From Dermacentor variabilis (Eukaryota > Arthropoda > Arachnida > Ixodida > Ixodidae), in the NCBI RefSeq assembly GCF_050947875.1, contig NC_134569.1, positions 36,059,277-36,123,276 of the forward strand: a stretch of DNA of 64,000 nt, written 5' to 3'. Positions 45,321 to 56,480 of this stretch are shown here, in pieces (position 1 is the stretch's first letter; each line of letters starts with the position of its first letter). The notes under the pieces were generated by a model. That model saw only the letters and a program-made list of their open reading frames with translations. It had not been told where the DNA came from and searched no databases. Both the position numbers and the translations under genes were made by a program.

Positions 45321-45817
45321 TTGCAATTCCCCCTGCGCATGCCCAATTTTGTAGATTCTGTGGTTTCAGATAGCGGCGGAGCACATATATGCTGACTGAA
45401 GGAATAAAGACACTTTGGTTGTTAGTCAGCGCTGTTGTCTGCGTCCCTTCGCTCGTCCCGTCGTTTAGCGCTGTTTTTATTGCTCGTAATCATGAACCAA
45501 CCAGCCCAAATGCGTACTCTTTTGCACCCTCATGTTTTGTATTAGGCGCGTGCCCTCTTCTACATGTTCGTGCGACCGCAGCACCGAGAACGTATACCGC
45601 CTATACTCCTCGACTGTCTCAAGCATACTGCACAAAGACAGCCCCTCGAATAAGAACTACGTTTAGTTGACCCACATCAGGGCTTTTATTGTTTTTGTTT
45701 CTTTTATTGTTTTTGTTTCTTTTTTCGCTCTTTAAGGTGTTAGTTCCACGGCCTTCAACAGCAATGTATCGAAGAGCAATTACGGCACTTCAACGCTTCT
45801 TTGAAGACGCCGTCCAC

Positions 45818-45975
45818 CGCAACGGCTCAATGGCTGTGGCGTCGCACTGCTGATCACGTGGCCACTGGTTTGAATAGCGGGAGTGGGGGCCACTCGGTTA
45901 TACCGTGCATTGGGGGGCCGTTAATCAACCCCCGGTGGTCAAAATTAATTCATAGCCCTCCTACTCCTACCCCTA
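45818..45975 (+). mobile_element. Diverged SINE remnant, Ruka-like
   Basis: TCAATGGCTGTGGCGTCGCA followed by CTGCTGATCACGTGGCCACT and, downstream, CCCCGGTGGTCAAAATTAAT follow the order of the SINE head and body (box-A-like part, ward-of-B part, then CCCCAGGTGGTC module). Many substitutions and no clear 3' end or target duplication are seen. The 3' side is a run of CTACTC repeats. Confidence 0.5.
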
Positions 45976-48459
45976 CTCACTACTCCTACTCCTTGTATAC
46001 CTTACTGTGCCGTTTCAAACACATTAAATCCCAAAATTTTACTTTCTTTGAAGAAGCTGGCTCGTGCGATAAATATTGGCTACACAGCGTTAAGTGAAAC
46101 TACCAATGTCTCATTCATGCCTCTGCGGGAAACATCTGCAGACTTTGTTTCAACCGAAACTTCTCGTGGGATACTCCCCCCTCCCCCTTTTACTTTCGCT
46201 ATCCGTTATTCTTACGTAATACCTAATTACAAAAATTTACATTTCTTTTACTTTATTTTTTATGTTATATTACTTAGCAGCCAAGTGAAAATGAGTGACC
46301 ATCCTTAGCAAACATAAGACAGACTCTTCTATTTATATTCTTCAAAATAAATTTAAAAAGGTCGCGTTTTAGTATCCATAATTTAAGCTAACCGAAATTC
46401 TATGCAGCCACCACTTAAGGCCGCCTGCCTAAGAGAGCTTTTAGGTTGGCTAACTCTTGTAGCGTTTTGCGTCGGGCAGTGCCTATAAAGCTGAAACACA
46501 ACTCAAAAACAAGTAACGTCGTTCTTGCATTGTTCGCATTGACACGAGTAAATGTAACAAACAGGCAGTAGATACCCATAGACAAATTTATTTAATAATT
46601 CACTGGTCTCCCAGTTGCTTTCAGACGAAAATAAGTTTGACCGTTTTAAGGGTGAAACAGTTATAAGAAGCCAACAAAGCGACATCTAGGTTTAGCGCAG
46701 AATTTGAGGCTCTCGGGACAGCGGAGCCCCGTCACCACGTGATCCATGTGACCCACGCGACCGAAGTTTACACACTCGGCCCAGTATTCTGTAACACTGT
46801 TTCCTAAGTAGACACAGCCGTCGTTACACCATATTCTTGATCGGTCCGCTTTACTTCGCCGGAAACCAACCGAGCTGACCCGCCTAACCCCGAGAAGTAA
46901 GGCCAGAGAGTGCTTCGCTTTAAGAAAAAAAAAGTTCTGCGCTTACAGGCGGATATTTGCTGCAGTGATGAAACTTAAGTACCGTTTGTTCTTCACTGTG
47001 TGACTCAGCAGAAAAGAAAAAAAAACGGACGCCGGCACTTCTGTAAAGCCAGAGCAGATGGCTACATGAACTGATGCGTCGCCCTCACGACCATTTGTCG
47101 GCACTGAGAGGAACACACTCAGTCACGCCAAACCTCTCACACCTTGCGACACCTCTCGGTCAGTCAGCTGGTTTTAGGTTAGAAATATCATTCCCAACGA
47201 CTAGGGAAAGTGGCTGAAGTAGCAAACAACCTGTTGCTGAATATAGAAGCTTGAGACGATTTGCTTGCTGTGCCATAATGACCGCATAGTAGTATGTCCT
47301 GCACCATACAGGAATGCTTTGTACCTCTATGAAATATCCACAAAGGAGCCTTCTTATCACTGAAACATTAAGGATGAGGTCGGAAGTTGCACCATGCTTG
47401 AGTTTCGACCATTGAATATAATGCAAAAAATCTTGCATACCGCATAATTTGTTATTAGAATTCGTTATGGCCGGAAGTATCTGCTTTTCAGCAAGTCAAC
47501 TTTCTTGTCACTTTATATACAGGACCTCCTGACCTAGACATCTTGTAATGTACTTGTTCACATCACGTTTAGGTATCGTCATCCTTAAGTACTTTCAGAC
47601 AGTCAGGTTATTAGTTCTGCGGTTGTAAATACGTTTAAACAGGTTATATAAACCAGAATCGGCGCAAAAGAAAAAAGGTATTTTCTTCCCAAAAGGAACT
47701 ATGCTCTTCATCCTACCGAAAAACTGGTTGCTTTTTCTCAAAACATATACGCGTTTCTTTATTGCAAGAACGTACCCTGCATAATTACAACGCATATCAA
47801 ATTTAACCGGTTAGGCTAATTCACAGATGAGTTAGCAAGCACAGTTTCCTTACTAGTCAAAAATTAAGAAAGAATGAAAATAGCGCTATTAAGCTTTTCA
47901 AGCGTGTAACAGCCGCTTTTCTTCTTATAACCCGCACCTAGTTGTAGAGACCCTCATAAGAGTAGTGAGGTAATATCTTTGCCTACTGTTTCCTTCTCTA
48001 AAACATACGAGTGCGAGGCGCTTATCGTCTGGAATAAAAACAAAATACGTTGTCTTTTTATTTTATTCGGGGTCGTCCGATTCTTTTCTTGAAATACCAT
48101 GCGCTCTGCTTTAGGTGGCAGCGGCAGATCACTTTCCGGGCTTAATTAATATCGTGCTCTTCGAGTCTCAGTGTCAGAAATGTGCTTTCCTTTTTCCTTC
48201 CTGTTGTCTTTTATCGTTCACTCGTTTAGAATCAACTTTGTAGCCACCGTGAGTACAAAGATATACCTTTCCGCCTACGATATCAAAAATGGTCAGCCTT
48301 GCCTCTGTCTAATTGATAGATGTAAAAATTTCTTTCTTGTTCCTTTAGCTTTCATAGGCTTTCCCACATAACTAGAAATATTGTGATACCTCCAAAGCCC
48401 GGCTCCGCTTCTCCAGATTTCAACGCTAAACTCAACTTTAATGTGTCGGAGACAAGAGT
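45976..48459. other. Unassigned region
   Basis: AT-rich, with frames no longer than 98 codons, and no element recognised. Confidence 0.45.
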
Positions 48460-48463
48460 TTAA

Positions 48464-48929
48464 AGGGACATTAAAGGAAAATATTCAGTTGAGTTAATCT
48501 ACCTTCTCTGTCTAGAAGTCTATCATCGTGAGTTTGTTTCGGAGAAAATTGCCACCGAACATTCTGCTGCCGCTCTTCAATTTGAATCGCCCTTGCCAAA
48601 ACTGAGGCCATGACGTAATCATCACGTCACCATCTCTGCCGCTATCTGCAAATCAGTCAATCCTTTTTCAGCTAACGTTGGCAGCGTTCCTTGAACCACT
48701 CGACTTCTGCCTCGGCTCCGTCTCGCGGCTAGTGGGTGAGGCAAGCCGCCCGATGCCCTGACGTCACACGACGCGTCACACGAGAAAGGTACAATACTCC
48801 ACGACAAGTCGCGCAACTCTGGTTTTTCATTTTTGTCATTTTCTCGCTTACAAAAGAGGGACGAATTCGTTATTTCAGAAGCTTATTCTTTCAACCTAGT
48901 TTGGCTTAATATTTTAGTTAAGTGCCCCT
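48464..48929. mobile_element. TTAA-flanked MITE, 466 bp
   Basis: The unit starts AGGGACATTAAAGG and ends with the reverse complement of AGGGGCACTTAACT. The terminal inverted repeats match over about 22 bp with several mismatches. TTAA lies on both sides (48460-48463 and 48930-48933). TTAA target duplication with such ends is known for piggyBac- and Kolobok-type transposons. No transposase is encoded, so it would be non-autonomous. Confidence 0.72.
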
Positions 48930-49418
48930 TTAAATTGAAAGCGCAAATGTGCTGAAGACGAGGCAATGGGTGCTTCGGTAATGAACCATGCCGAGGAGCA
49001 CGAATGAGTGGCCCCCGGTCGGCAAAGGAGCAAATCGCTGCGCCAATGCGCGCGCACGTGAGGACTTTCGGCTTTAGAGCGTACAAAGCCTAGAGTCGTA
49101 CCCCGCGGCTCGATGTAAAATGAAATACAGGCTGCGAATACGCAGTTATAATAGGCATATTTGATCTGTGTCGAAATACTGTGGGCTGCTGATACAAGAA
49201 GCGCTTGACTGTCGCATTGCTGCTTTTTATTCAACGTTTCCGCGCCTCCGAATAACACTGCGACAGGAACTCCTCTGCACCAGTGGCTTGTCTCGGCTGT
49301 GGCTCGGGTTTTATTCGGACACTGAAATATTCAAAAGCTTAATAACCAAAGTCAAATAAGAATGCCTGAATACCTAAGCGGTACCGAAGAAAGTAACCTT
49401 TTCTTACCTCACCATACA

Positions 49419-50088
49419 CAGGGTGTTTCAGCAAACAATTTCACTTTTTTTAATTGTCTGTGGCAGAAAGCACAATTCCAGTCCATGAGCTGGTTTAACC
49501 GAAGAGGTGGACATTACTTGCAAAAAGAACTGAAGTGCCCAATTGAATTATTAACAAAGATTCATTAATTAAGTTTTTTAGTAGTTACGTTATGGCACAT
49601 ATTGCAATTTACAAATTCTAGCGGGTGAGACTGCAAGACATATTCACTTGAATAGAATTGTGCGAGTGACACCATTTACGAGATATGTGCCGTCAAACTT
49701 GCGGTAAAAAATGCACAGTCCTTCCGCTTCCTTTCTGAATGAAACATTGTGTTATGCACTGAAGCACAAATGTAATTGGAACGCCAATGCATTTCTCCGC
49801 AAATTTCGGTAATTAATATCTCGAAAGTGGTGTCATCCTCAGAATTCTTTCAAGCTGGCTTCGCATTCCGAATTCCCCAGCTACAATTTGTAAGTTGCAA
49901 CACGTGCCATAATACAATTAGTTAAGAAGTTTATTACAAAATCTCTCTTAATTAGTCGATTATGCATTCCAACTTTCTTGTACTAGTAATGTCCGCCTCT
50001 TTGACTAGACCAGCTCATGTACCGGAATTGTGCTATCTGCCATCGGGATTTTTTAAATATTTTTCAAGGTGTTCGCTGAGACACCCGG
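49419..50088. mobile_element. Fold-back element with about 300-bp inverted arms
   Basis: The ends are CAGGGTGTTTCAGCAAAC and the reverse complement of CCGGGTGTCTCAGCGAAC. Nearly the whole left half pairs imperfectly with the right: GCACAATTCCAGTCCATGAG against GCACAATTCCGGTACATGAG, GTGGACATTACT against GCGGACATTACT, and TTATGGCACATATTGCAA against TTATGGCACGTGTTGCAA. The arms meet near 49740-49790. There is no coding capacity. TA-rich sequence flanks both ends, but the target duplication is unclear. Confidence 0.72.
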
Positions 50089-50212
50089 TATATTCTCTTT
50101 GGTGAATGGTGGTGGCATGACTGCTGCAGTAGCTAAGAAAGTGGCCGCGGAAACAAGCTTGTCAAACAAATCTTCCACCATGGTCCAGTACTTTCGTCAA
50201 CGCATCTCCTTC

Positions 50213-50395
50213 CCAGTGGTGGACTCCTGATTAATTTTGACCAACTGACGTTCTTTGACGTACGCCTGCATCTAAGTATGCGAGCATATTTAGATTTCGC
50301 CCTCACCAAAATGTGTCGTAGTGGCCGGAATCACGGCCGCGACCTTGGGCTCAGCAGCACAGAGACGCAGTCACTGAGCTACCGAGGCAAGTAGA
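50213..50395 (-). mobile_element. Old tRNA-derived SINE remnant
   Basis: The plus strand reads GGACTCCTGATTAATTTTGACC, GTTCTTTGACGTACGCCTGC, ATCTAAGTATGCGAGCAT, GGCCGGAATCACGGCCGCG and GTCACTGAGCTACCGAGGC. This is the reverse of the SINE body and head in correct order, with many substitutions. It lies about 40 bp from a second, better preserved copy in the same orientation. Confidence 0.65.
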
Positions 50396-50434
50396 CCACC
50401 GAAATCATCATTGGTGTAGGAAAATCAAGTTTTA

Positions 50435-50680
50435 AATTAAATTTAATTGAATTCGAGGGCTTCACCTGCCAAAACCACGATGTGATTATGAGACACGCCG
50501 TAGTAACTGACTCTAGAAATTTCTACCACCTGGGCATCGTTAACGTGGCCCCAGTGCGCGGGGCACGGGCGTTTTTGCATTTCGCCGCCTTCGAAATGCG
50601 GCCGCCGCGGCCGGGATTCGATTTCACGACCACGCGCTTAGCAGCGCAACACCATAGCCGCTGAGCCACCACGGTGGATT
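50435..50680 (-). mobile_element. tRNA-derived SINE, Ruka-like, copy 4
   Basis: The minus-strand unit has a head (GTGGTGGCTCAGCGGCTATG), a box-B-like CGTGAAATCGAATCCCGGCC, a body with GGCGAAATGCAAAAACGCC and a 3' module (GTGGTTTTGGCAGGTGAAG). It is more diverged than copies 1, 2 and 5. AAGTTTTA at 50427-50434 and 50693-50700 could be a target duplication, but an A-run lies between it and the head. Confidence 0.78.
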
Positions 50681-50924
50681 AAAAAAAAAACAAAGTTTTA
50701 CTTGGGCGTCAACGCAGGTGCCACTATATAATTGCCTTCATGCTTTTTCGCTCTGTGATACATGCCCAATGGCTAAATCAAGGAAAATCAGGCAAACCAA
50801 ACAATCAGTAGCATTCTCTGTTCTATTGCGCTATTCATGCTTTATTTCATGAAAATGTTTGTGTGCTTTAGAGATACCCCGTATAAGCCGGCATTATTTG
50901 TTCAGAAATTGTGAAGTAAATCTT

Positions 50925-51300
50925 TTTATTGCAATAACAATTATATGCACACTCCAGGCATATCTTTGCCATTGGCGTCGGTGTCGCCATGATGTTCAGT
51001 ATAAAGCCCAAGGGCGATAACGTCGTCGCCGCGCATCGTATGCTATGTGTGCCAGTGAAAGCGTGCGAAGATGAGCCGACGATGGCGGCGCAATCTTACA
51101 CGCGCAAGACGGGAAAGCGCGAACGAAGCGCGCCGTCTTCCGTCGCGAGCAAGGCACCGTGGGAGGTAGGGAGGGGGGAGGTGTTGTACTCCGGCGGCGG
51201 CCATGCGGGCCCTATCTTGAATGCGATCTACGATGGGGACAGAGTGCATCGAGTGCTGATAGCTTCGAGCTGATAGCTGATAGCTTCGAGTGCTGATAGA
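50925..51300 (-). repeat. Dispersed repeat family beta, copy 3 (partial)
   Basis: The reverse complement matches the 3' half of copies 1 and 2: TTGCAATAAAAAGA at the end, CGCGCTTTCCCGTC and CGCGTGTAAGATTGC-type stretches, a CCTCCCTACCTC tract, GATCGCATTCAAGATAG and TCAGCACTCGAAGCTATCAG. A small local duplication of GATAGCTTCGAG is present at 51258-51290. The 5' half is absent. Confidence 0.6.
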
Positions 51301-51355
51301 TCCCGAAGATAATGCAAAACCGGGCCGACCCGCGGCGGAGGTGCAGTTTGCCATT

Positions 51356-52076
51356 AAGAGGAAGCTTTAGCTTGGGCCCAACTCCGACGCGGCCTAGTCA
51401 AATACATATAAAACGCAAAAACGTTTTTATGAGATAACCCCTGGACCAATCTTAGTGAAATTCGTTGCATTTGAGAGAGAAAGTGAAATTGTTGGAAGCG
51501 GAATTTCTATTTAAAGCTTGAATTTTGTTAAAAGAATGTTAAAGAATTCGCATGTTCGAAATATACAGACGCACGAAGTTTCTAAATTAATATCGCTGCA
51601 TGAAGAACAGATATCGCGGTTCTGTAAACTGCACCCATTAGATCATTCAAAGCGGACAAATTCGGTCACTTTATAACTGACGTGAATTTGTTAAGTTGTG
51701 TACAAGGGTTCTGCAAAATTTTTATTTCCATAGTACTGAATTTTTTTAGATTCGTGTGTAACATATCAATTTTATCCGCTTTAGATGTACTATCAGACGC
51801 TGTTCACAGAATTGTGAAATCATTTTTCCTTGCTCAGTTCCAGAGTTCAAAACGTGATAGTTTTGTTTTCTGAAAATTTTCGATTTTTGCCCCTTTTAAT
51901 AAAAATCTACAATCTAAATCAAAAATTCGAACTCGAAAAATTCAACAGTCACTAAATTTTAAGATCTTAATTTAAATGCAACAAACCTCGTTAACCTTGA
52001 CGCAGTGGTTGCTGAGAAAGCGAATTCTCCTTTTTATAGTATTTAGATAGAAGCCTCCGAGCTAAAGCTTGCTCTT
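51356..52076. mobile_element. TIR element, about 720 bp, non-coding
   Basis: It starts AAGAGGAAGCTTTAGCTTGG and ends with the reverse complement of AAGAGCAAGCTTTAGCTCGG. The inverted repeats remain similar further in (CAAATACATATAAAA against TAAATACTATAAAA). The interior is AT-rich without a frame worth naming. It resembles a common tick repeat (GAGATAACCCCTGGACC), from memory only. The target duplication was not fixed. Confidence 0.65.
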
Positions 52077-52148
52077 GAGGGACCCACACACACACCTTCG
52101 CTGGTCATCCTTCTTCACAGAGTGGAAGGGCAACGAGTTTCTTTTTTT

Positions 52149-52172
52149 TTGGGGGGGGGGGGGGGAGGGAGG
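52149..52172. repeat. Homopolymer T and G runs
   Basis: A run of T is followed by about 15 G with an AGGGAGGGG end. G-runs of this kind can form quadruplexes. No other role is evident. Confidence 0.9.
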
Positions 52173-52228
52173 GGTTCACAAAACTAAGTGTTTTCGGTCA
52201 TCATTATCATCATCACCCTGTTTTATAG

Positions 52229-53345
52229 CTACTGCAACACGAAGGCTTCTCTCAGCGATCTCCAATTACATCTGTCCTGCGCCAACCAATTCCACCTAGC
52301 GCCCGCGAATTTCCTAATTTCACCGCTCCACCTAGTCTTCTGCCATCCTCGACTGCGTTTCCCTTCTCTTCGCTTCCATTCTGTAACCCTAATGGTCCAA
52401 CGGATATCTAACCGGCGCATTACATGACCTGCCCAGGTGCATTTCTTTATATTGATGTCAATTAGAATATTGTCTACACCCGTTTGCTCTCTGATCCAAA
52501 CCGCTCTCTTTCTGTATCTGAACGTTATACCTAGCAATCTTCATTCTGTCGCTCTTTGCGTGGTCCTTAACTTGTTCTCAAGCTTCTTTGTCAGTCTCCA
52601 AGTCTCTGCCCCATATGTCAGCACTGGTAAAATGCACTTATTGTACGCCTTCCTTTTCAATGGTAACGGTAAGCTTCCAGTCAGGCGCTCACAATGTCTG
52701 CCATTTGCGATCCAACCCACTCTTATTCTTCTATGAATTTCCTTCTCATGATCAGGGTTCCCTGTGAATAATTGACCTAGGTAAACGCACTCCTTCACAG
52801 ATTCTAGAGACTGACTGGCGATCCTGAACTCTTGTTCTTTTGCCCCCCGGCTATTCAACATTATCTTTGTCTTCTGCGTATTTATCTTCAACCCCCCTCT
52901 CACAATCTCTCTGTGAAGGTCCTCAATCATTTGTTGTAACTCACCTGCATTGTTGCTGAATAGAAGAATATCATCGGCAAACCAAAAGGTTGCTGAGATA
53001 TTCGCCGTCGATCCTTACTCCTAAGCTTTCCAAGTTTATTATCTTGAATACTTCTTCCAAGCACGCAGTGAATAGTATTGCAGAGATTGTGCCTCCCTGT
53101 CTGACTCCTTTCTTTATAGGTACCTCCCTGCTTTTCTTTTGTAGAACTAAGGTAGCTGTAGAAGCTCTGTAGATATTTTCCAAGGTATTTAAGTAAGCGT
53201 TCTGTACTCTTTGATTACGTAATGCCTCTATGATTGCTGGTATCTCTAATGAGTCAAATGCCTTTTCGTAATCTATGAAACCTATATAGAGAGGTTTATT
53301 GTACTCTGCGGATTTCTCGATAACCTCGCTTTCTCGATAACCAGA
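52229..53345 (-). pseudogene. RTE reverse transcriptase palm, thumb and C-terminal domain
   Basis: In at least three frames the minus strand gives motif A (DYEKAFDS), motif B (GVRQGGTISAILFTACLEE, with D-T changed to G-T), the catalytic FADDILLFSNNAG, GGLKINTQKTKIM, CVYLGQLFT and the RTE-specific tail with GHVMRRLD and RGWQKTRW. The frame changes just before FADD and near 52540. A 13-bp direct repeat, GGTTATCGAGAAA, lies at its upstream edge near 53320-53345. Confidence 0.82.
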
Positions 53346-55105
53346 CTATTTTCGTAGTAATTACACTTGACGTTTTTTAATGTGGCTGTTAGAACATTTG
53401 AATATGTGTGGAAGCGCAATCGCAACGCATTATTGAATGGCTAGACTTTCTTATTGAATGGCTGGAAGTTTCTTACGAAGATTACCTCTTTTTTAATGGA
53501 CCGTAACAAAGAATCACTAATCCAAGGCTTTCTTGGAGAGCTGAACCATTATGTCACAGTAGTGTTACTTGTACATAAATTAGAGCACTCGGATATTTTT
53601 GCAAAAAAAGATTCAAAAGCCCTTTCGCCACATTGCTCTTCAAGCACGTCAGCCCAGTCAATCGCACGAATCATACGAATGAATTTATTATAATCAAAGA
53701 AAGTCCTGGCATATTTTGCTGCTTCAGAAAGCGTTACGGAACCTATGCAAAAAAAATATAGGGTAATGGTCTGTTACGGTATATTCCACTATTTCAGTTG
53801 TGCTAAGATAAATAGGTATGCTAGACAGTACATGGTCAATTAAAGTATTAGGTCCGCCTATTTCACACCTGGTTGGAGCTGTATTTTGTGAGGAGAGACC
53901 ACAGCTAAGATAAGTACGTAAGTACTCAGAGCCACGTTGACTGTCAGTGCTGGTAATGTTGATGTTAAGGTCGCCACATATCACAATATTCTTGTTCTCT
54001 TAAGAGGTTGTGTTTAGTAACTGCTCAAATTCTTTATAAACCTTGATGTAGGAGGAAAAAGGTGAACGATAAATGCATGCAATTATGGTGTTACGTTTGG
54101 TAGGCAGCTGCAAGTAATTACTCTCTACTTCTACCCATACTGATTCACAGAGGCAATGACGAAAAAAAGATCATGGCGACGTTTATACGACAATGAAGAT
54201 TTTACTAAAATGGCAGAACCCCCACTACGATAACCTTCACGATGACAATATTCAGAAGTGTAGTCAGAAAGACCGTATAGATTCCCGTCATGAGATGATA
54301 ACCACGTTTCAGATAGGCATACGAAAGAGAAGGCATGATCAAGACTGCAAAGAGGGATGAGATCATCATGATGCTTACGAATACTGCGGATGTTCGAATG
54401 TATTAAGGGTAAAGTGGGTTGTTTTTCCTTAAATAGAGCTTTCGCTTCATCAAAAGTAAAAACTGAGTCAGCCATGATGAATTAGACGTTAATGCAAGCA
54501 AGAAAGAAATTATTTGAAGACTGACAAATCATTCGCACTACATATGCGATGAACACGGCTGTTTTCCGACTTTCTGGCCTTAATGGCTTAGTTATCGGTC
54601 CACAGAAATTTCCATCCTTTAGACTTCTTGAGCTCTAGCGCCTGAGCAAAAGCCACTTATTATTGGCTGCGAGGTGTTCCTTAACAAAAATAGAAGTGGA
54701 TGGTTTATGCGACAGCCCTATTGCAGTTGTTGTGAGTCTTGCTTTACGCGCTTTGGAAGCAAAGTCAGCCTTTTTTGTTCGCGAGCAAGAACCGCGCGAT
54801 AATGTAGAATCCTTGTTTGGCAGGCACGCGGTGAACGATGTCGGTGTCACCAGCGATGACAGGGCACCAAGTCTTGTCACCTAAAGCCTGGACAGTTGTT
54901 AGGCAACTTTCTCCTTCAGTATTTGGATTACCTTTAATTTCTATGTTATTTTGCCTTGAATACTGCTCAAGGGCAGCTACTTGTTGAGAAAATCTTTTGT
55001 TACTCTCAATCAAAAACTTATTATCGTCTCTCAAGTATTTGTTTTCTTGGAGAAGGTTGTGATTTCTTGTTTTCGCCGAGTAGTAAAATTCATTAAACAC
55101 ACTAC
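53345..55105 (-). mobile_element. CR1-like LINE segment (ORF1 plus endonuclease) inside the RTE element
   Basis: On the minus strand: ORF1 from about 55100 (coiled-coil LLQENKYLRDDNKFLIESNK, then LEQYSRQNNIEIKGNP), an ORF1 C-terminal part near 54640-54780, an APE endonuclease at 53724-54475 (PLIHSNIRSIRKHHDDL, FVCLSETWLSS, GGSAILVKS, ICGDLNINI, VTDHYPIF) and a linker near 53450-53720 (KPWISDSLLRSIKKRG). The RT is absent. It stands where roughly 100 residues of the RTE's RT fingers should be, so the join is not a simple insertion. Confidence 0.78.
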
Positions 55106-55286
55106 ATCTTTGATTCCACCGTATTTGATTAAATCGACTGTTATTCCATCTTCTCCTGCAGCGCTTCCTTGTTTTATGTCTTGCAAGGCCCTTCTGACCT
55201 CATCGCTAGTTGTAGGGGGAGTTTCTGTATCCTGTTCATTACTGTTTCTAATGGAGGTATCCTGACTCCTCTGGGTATTGTACAGG

Positions 55287-56480
55287 TCAGCATAGAATTC
55301 TTCCGCTTCTTTTACTATATCTCCGAGATTGCTGATGAATAATATTACCCTGCTTATCTTTCAGTGCATACATCTTGGTTAGTCCTATCCAAAGTTTTTG
55401 CTTACTGATTTCAGGCTGCGTCCATTTTTGCGGCTTACGGCTCACGTTATAGTTTCGAACATCACTTATTTTCGCCTTGTTGATCAGTTTTGACAGTTCC
55501 GCGTATTCTCTCTTATCTCTTGAGTTGGACACTTTCATTCTTTGTCGTTTCTTTATTAGGTCTTTTGTTACTTGGGAGAACTTGCCTACTGGTTGCGTTG
55601 GTGCCTTACGACCCACTTCACTTGCTGCCTCTCAAGCCAGCCTAGTTAGGGTTTCATTCATTAGCCCTCTGTCATCATCATCTCTCCGTTCTAAGGCTGC
55701 ATATTTGTTTGCAAGTACCAGCCTGAATTTGTCTGCTTGTACCCTTACTGCCTTTAGGTTGACCTGTTTCTTCTTGACCAATTTTCCTCTTTCTCTCTGC
55801 AAATTGAGGTGAATCCTAGCCCTCACTAACCTATGATCACTGCACTTTACCCTACCTATCACTTCTACATCCTGCACTATGCTGGGATCAGCAGAAAGTA
55901 TGAAGTCAAGTTCATTCCTGGTTTCACCATTAGGGCTTTTCGAAGTCCACTTCCTGTTGCTGCGCTTCCTGAAAAAGGCATTCATTATTCGAAGCGTATT
56001 CATTTCTGCGAATTCTGCCAGCATCTTTCCTCTAGCTTTGCGAGAAACGACGCCGTAGTTGTCAATTGCTTGTTCACCAGCCTGACTTTTCCCCATTTTT
56101 GCATTGAAGTCGTCCATTATTACAGTACACAGAGTTTGTACTTTTCCCATCGCTAATTCAACATCTTTATCAAACTGATCTACTTCCTCCTCATCGTGAC
56201 TGGATGTTGGAGCATAGGCTTGTAGTACCTTTAATTTATACATCTCAAGTTGATTACGACTACAGCTACCCTCTCAATTAAAGCTGTAGAATTCGTCAAC
56301 GTTGCCCACTATGTCCCTATGGATTAAGAATCCTATCCCGTATTGCTTCTTATCTGGGAGACCTCTATAGCAGAGGACATGTCCGTTATTCAGCAATGGA
56401 TAAGCCTCACCAATTCTTCTAATCTGACTAAGGCCGATGATATCCCAAACAATGTCTTATTGTTCCTCAAAGAGTCCTGC
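55287..56480 (-). pseudogene. RTE apurinic-type endonuclease and linker
   Basis: The frame from the ATG at 56243 reads LKVLQAYAPTSSHDEEEVD, then MDDFNAKMGKS (Asp and Asn of the active site; the residue before DFN is Asp, not Gly), NELDFILSADPS and KCSDHRLVRARI (the SDH motif). The N-terminal part with GLSQIRRIGEA and GIGFLIHRDIVGNV lies upstream in another frame (56280-56480). The linker 55287-55616 is lysine-rich. Domain order and motifs match RTE/BovB-type proteins. Confidence 0.83.

Larger units (their letters stand above)
43113..45529. mobile_element. Penelope-like retroelement in head-to-head inverted form
   Basis: The arms 43113-44043 and 44559-45489 (931 bp each) are reverse complements without any length change and with only about three substitutions seen. 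They enclose a 515-bp spacer. Both arms encode the C-terminal half of a PLE protein, pointing outward (left arm on minus, right arm on plus), and the spacer adds the RT palm to the left copy. After the right arm an unpaired 40-bp tail contains AACCAACCAGCCCAAATGCG. TCATGTTTTGT at 43102-43112 and 45530-45540 is an 11-bp target duplication. Inverted partial copies are a known habit of Penelope elements. Confidence 0.93.

Noticed and set aside
45360..45529. Hammerhead ribozyme at the PLE end
   Set aside because: PLE ends often carry hammerhead motifs, but I could not find a CTGATGA...GAAA core near either arm end or in the small palindromes.
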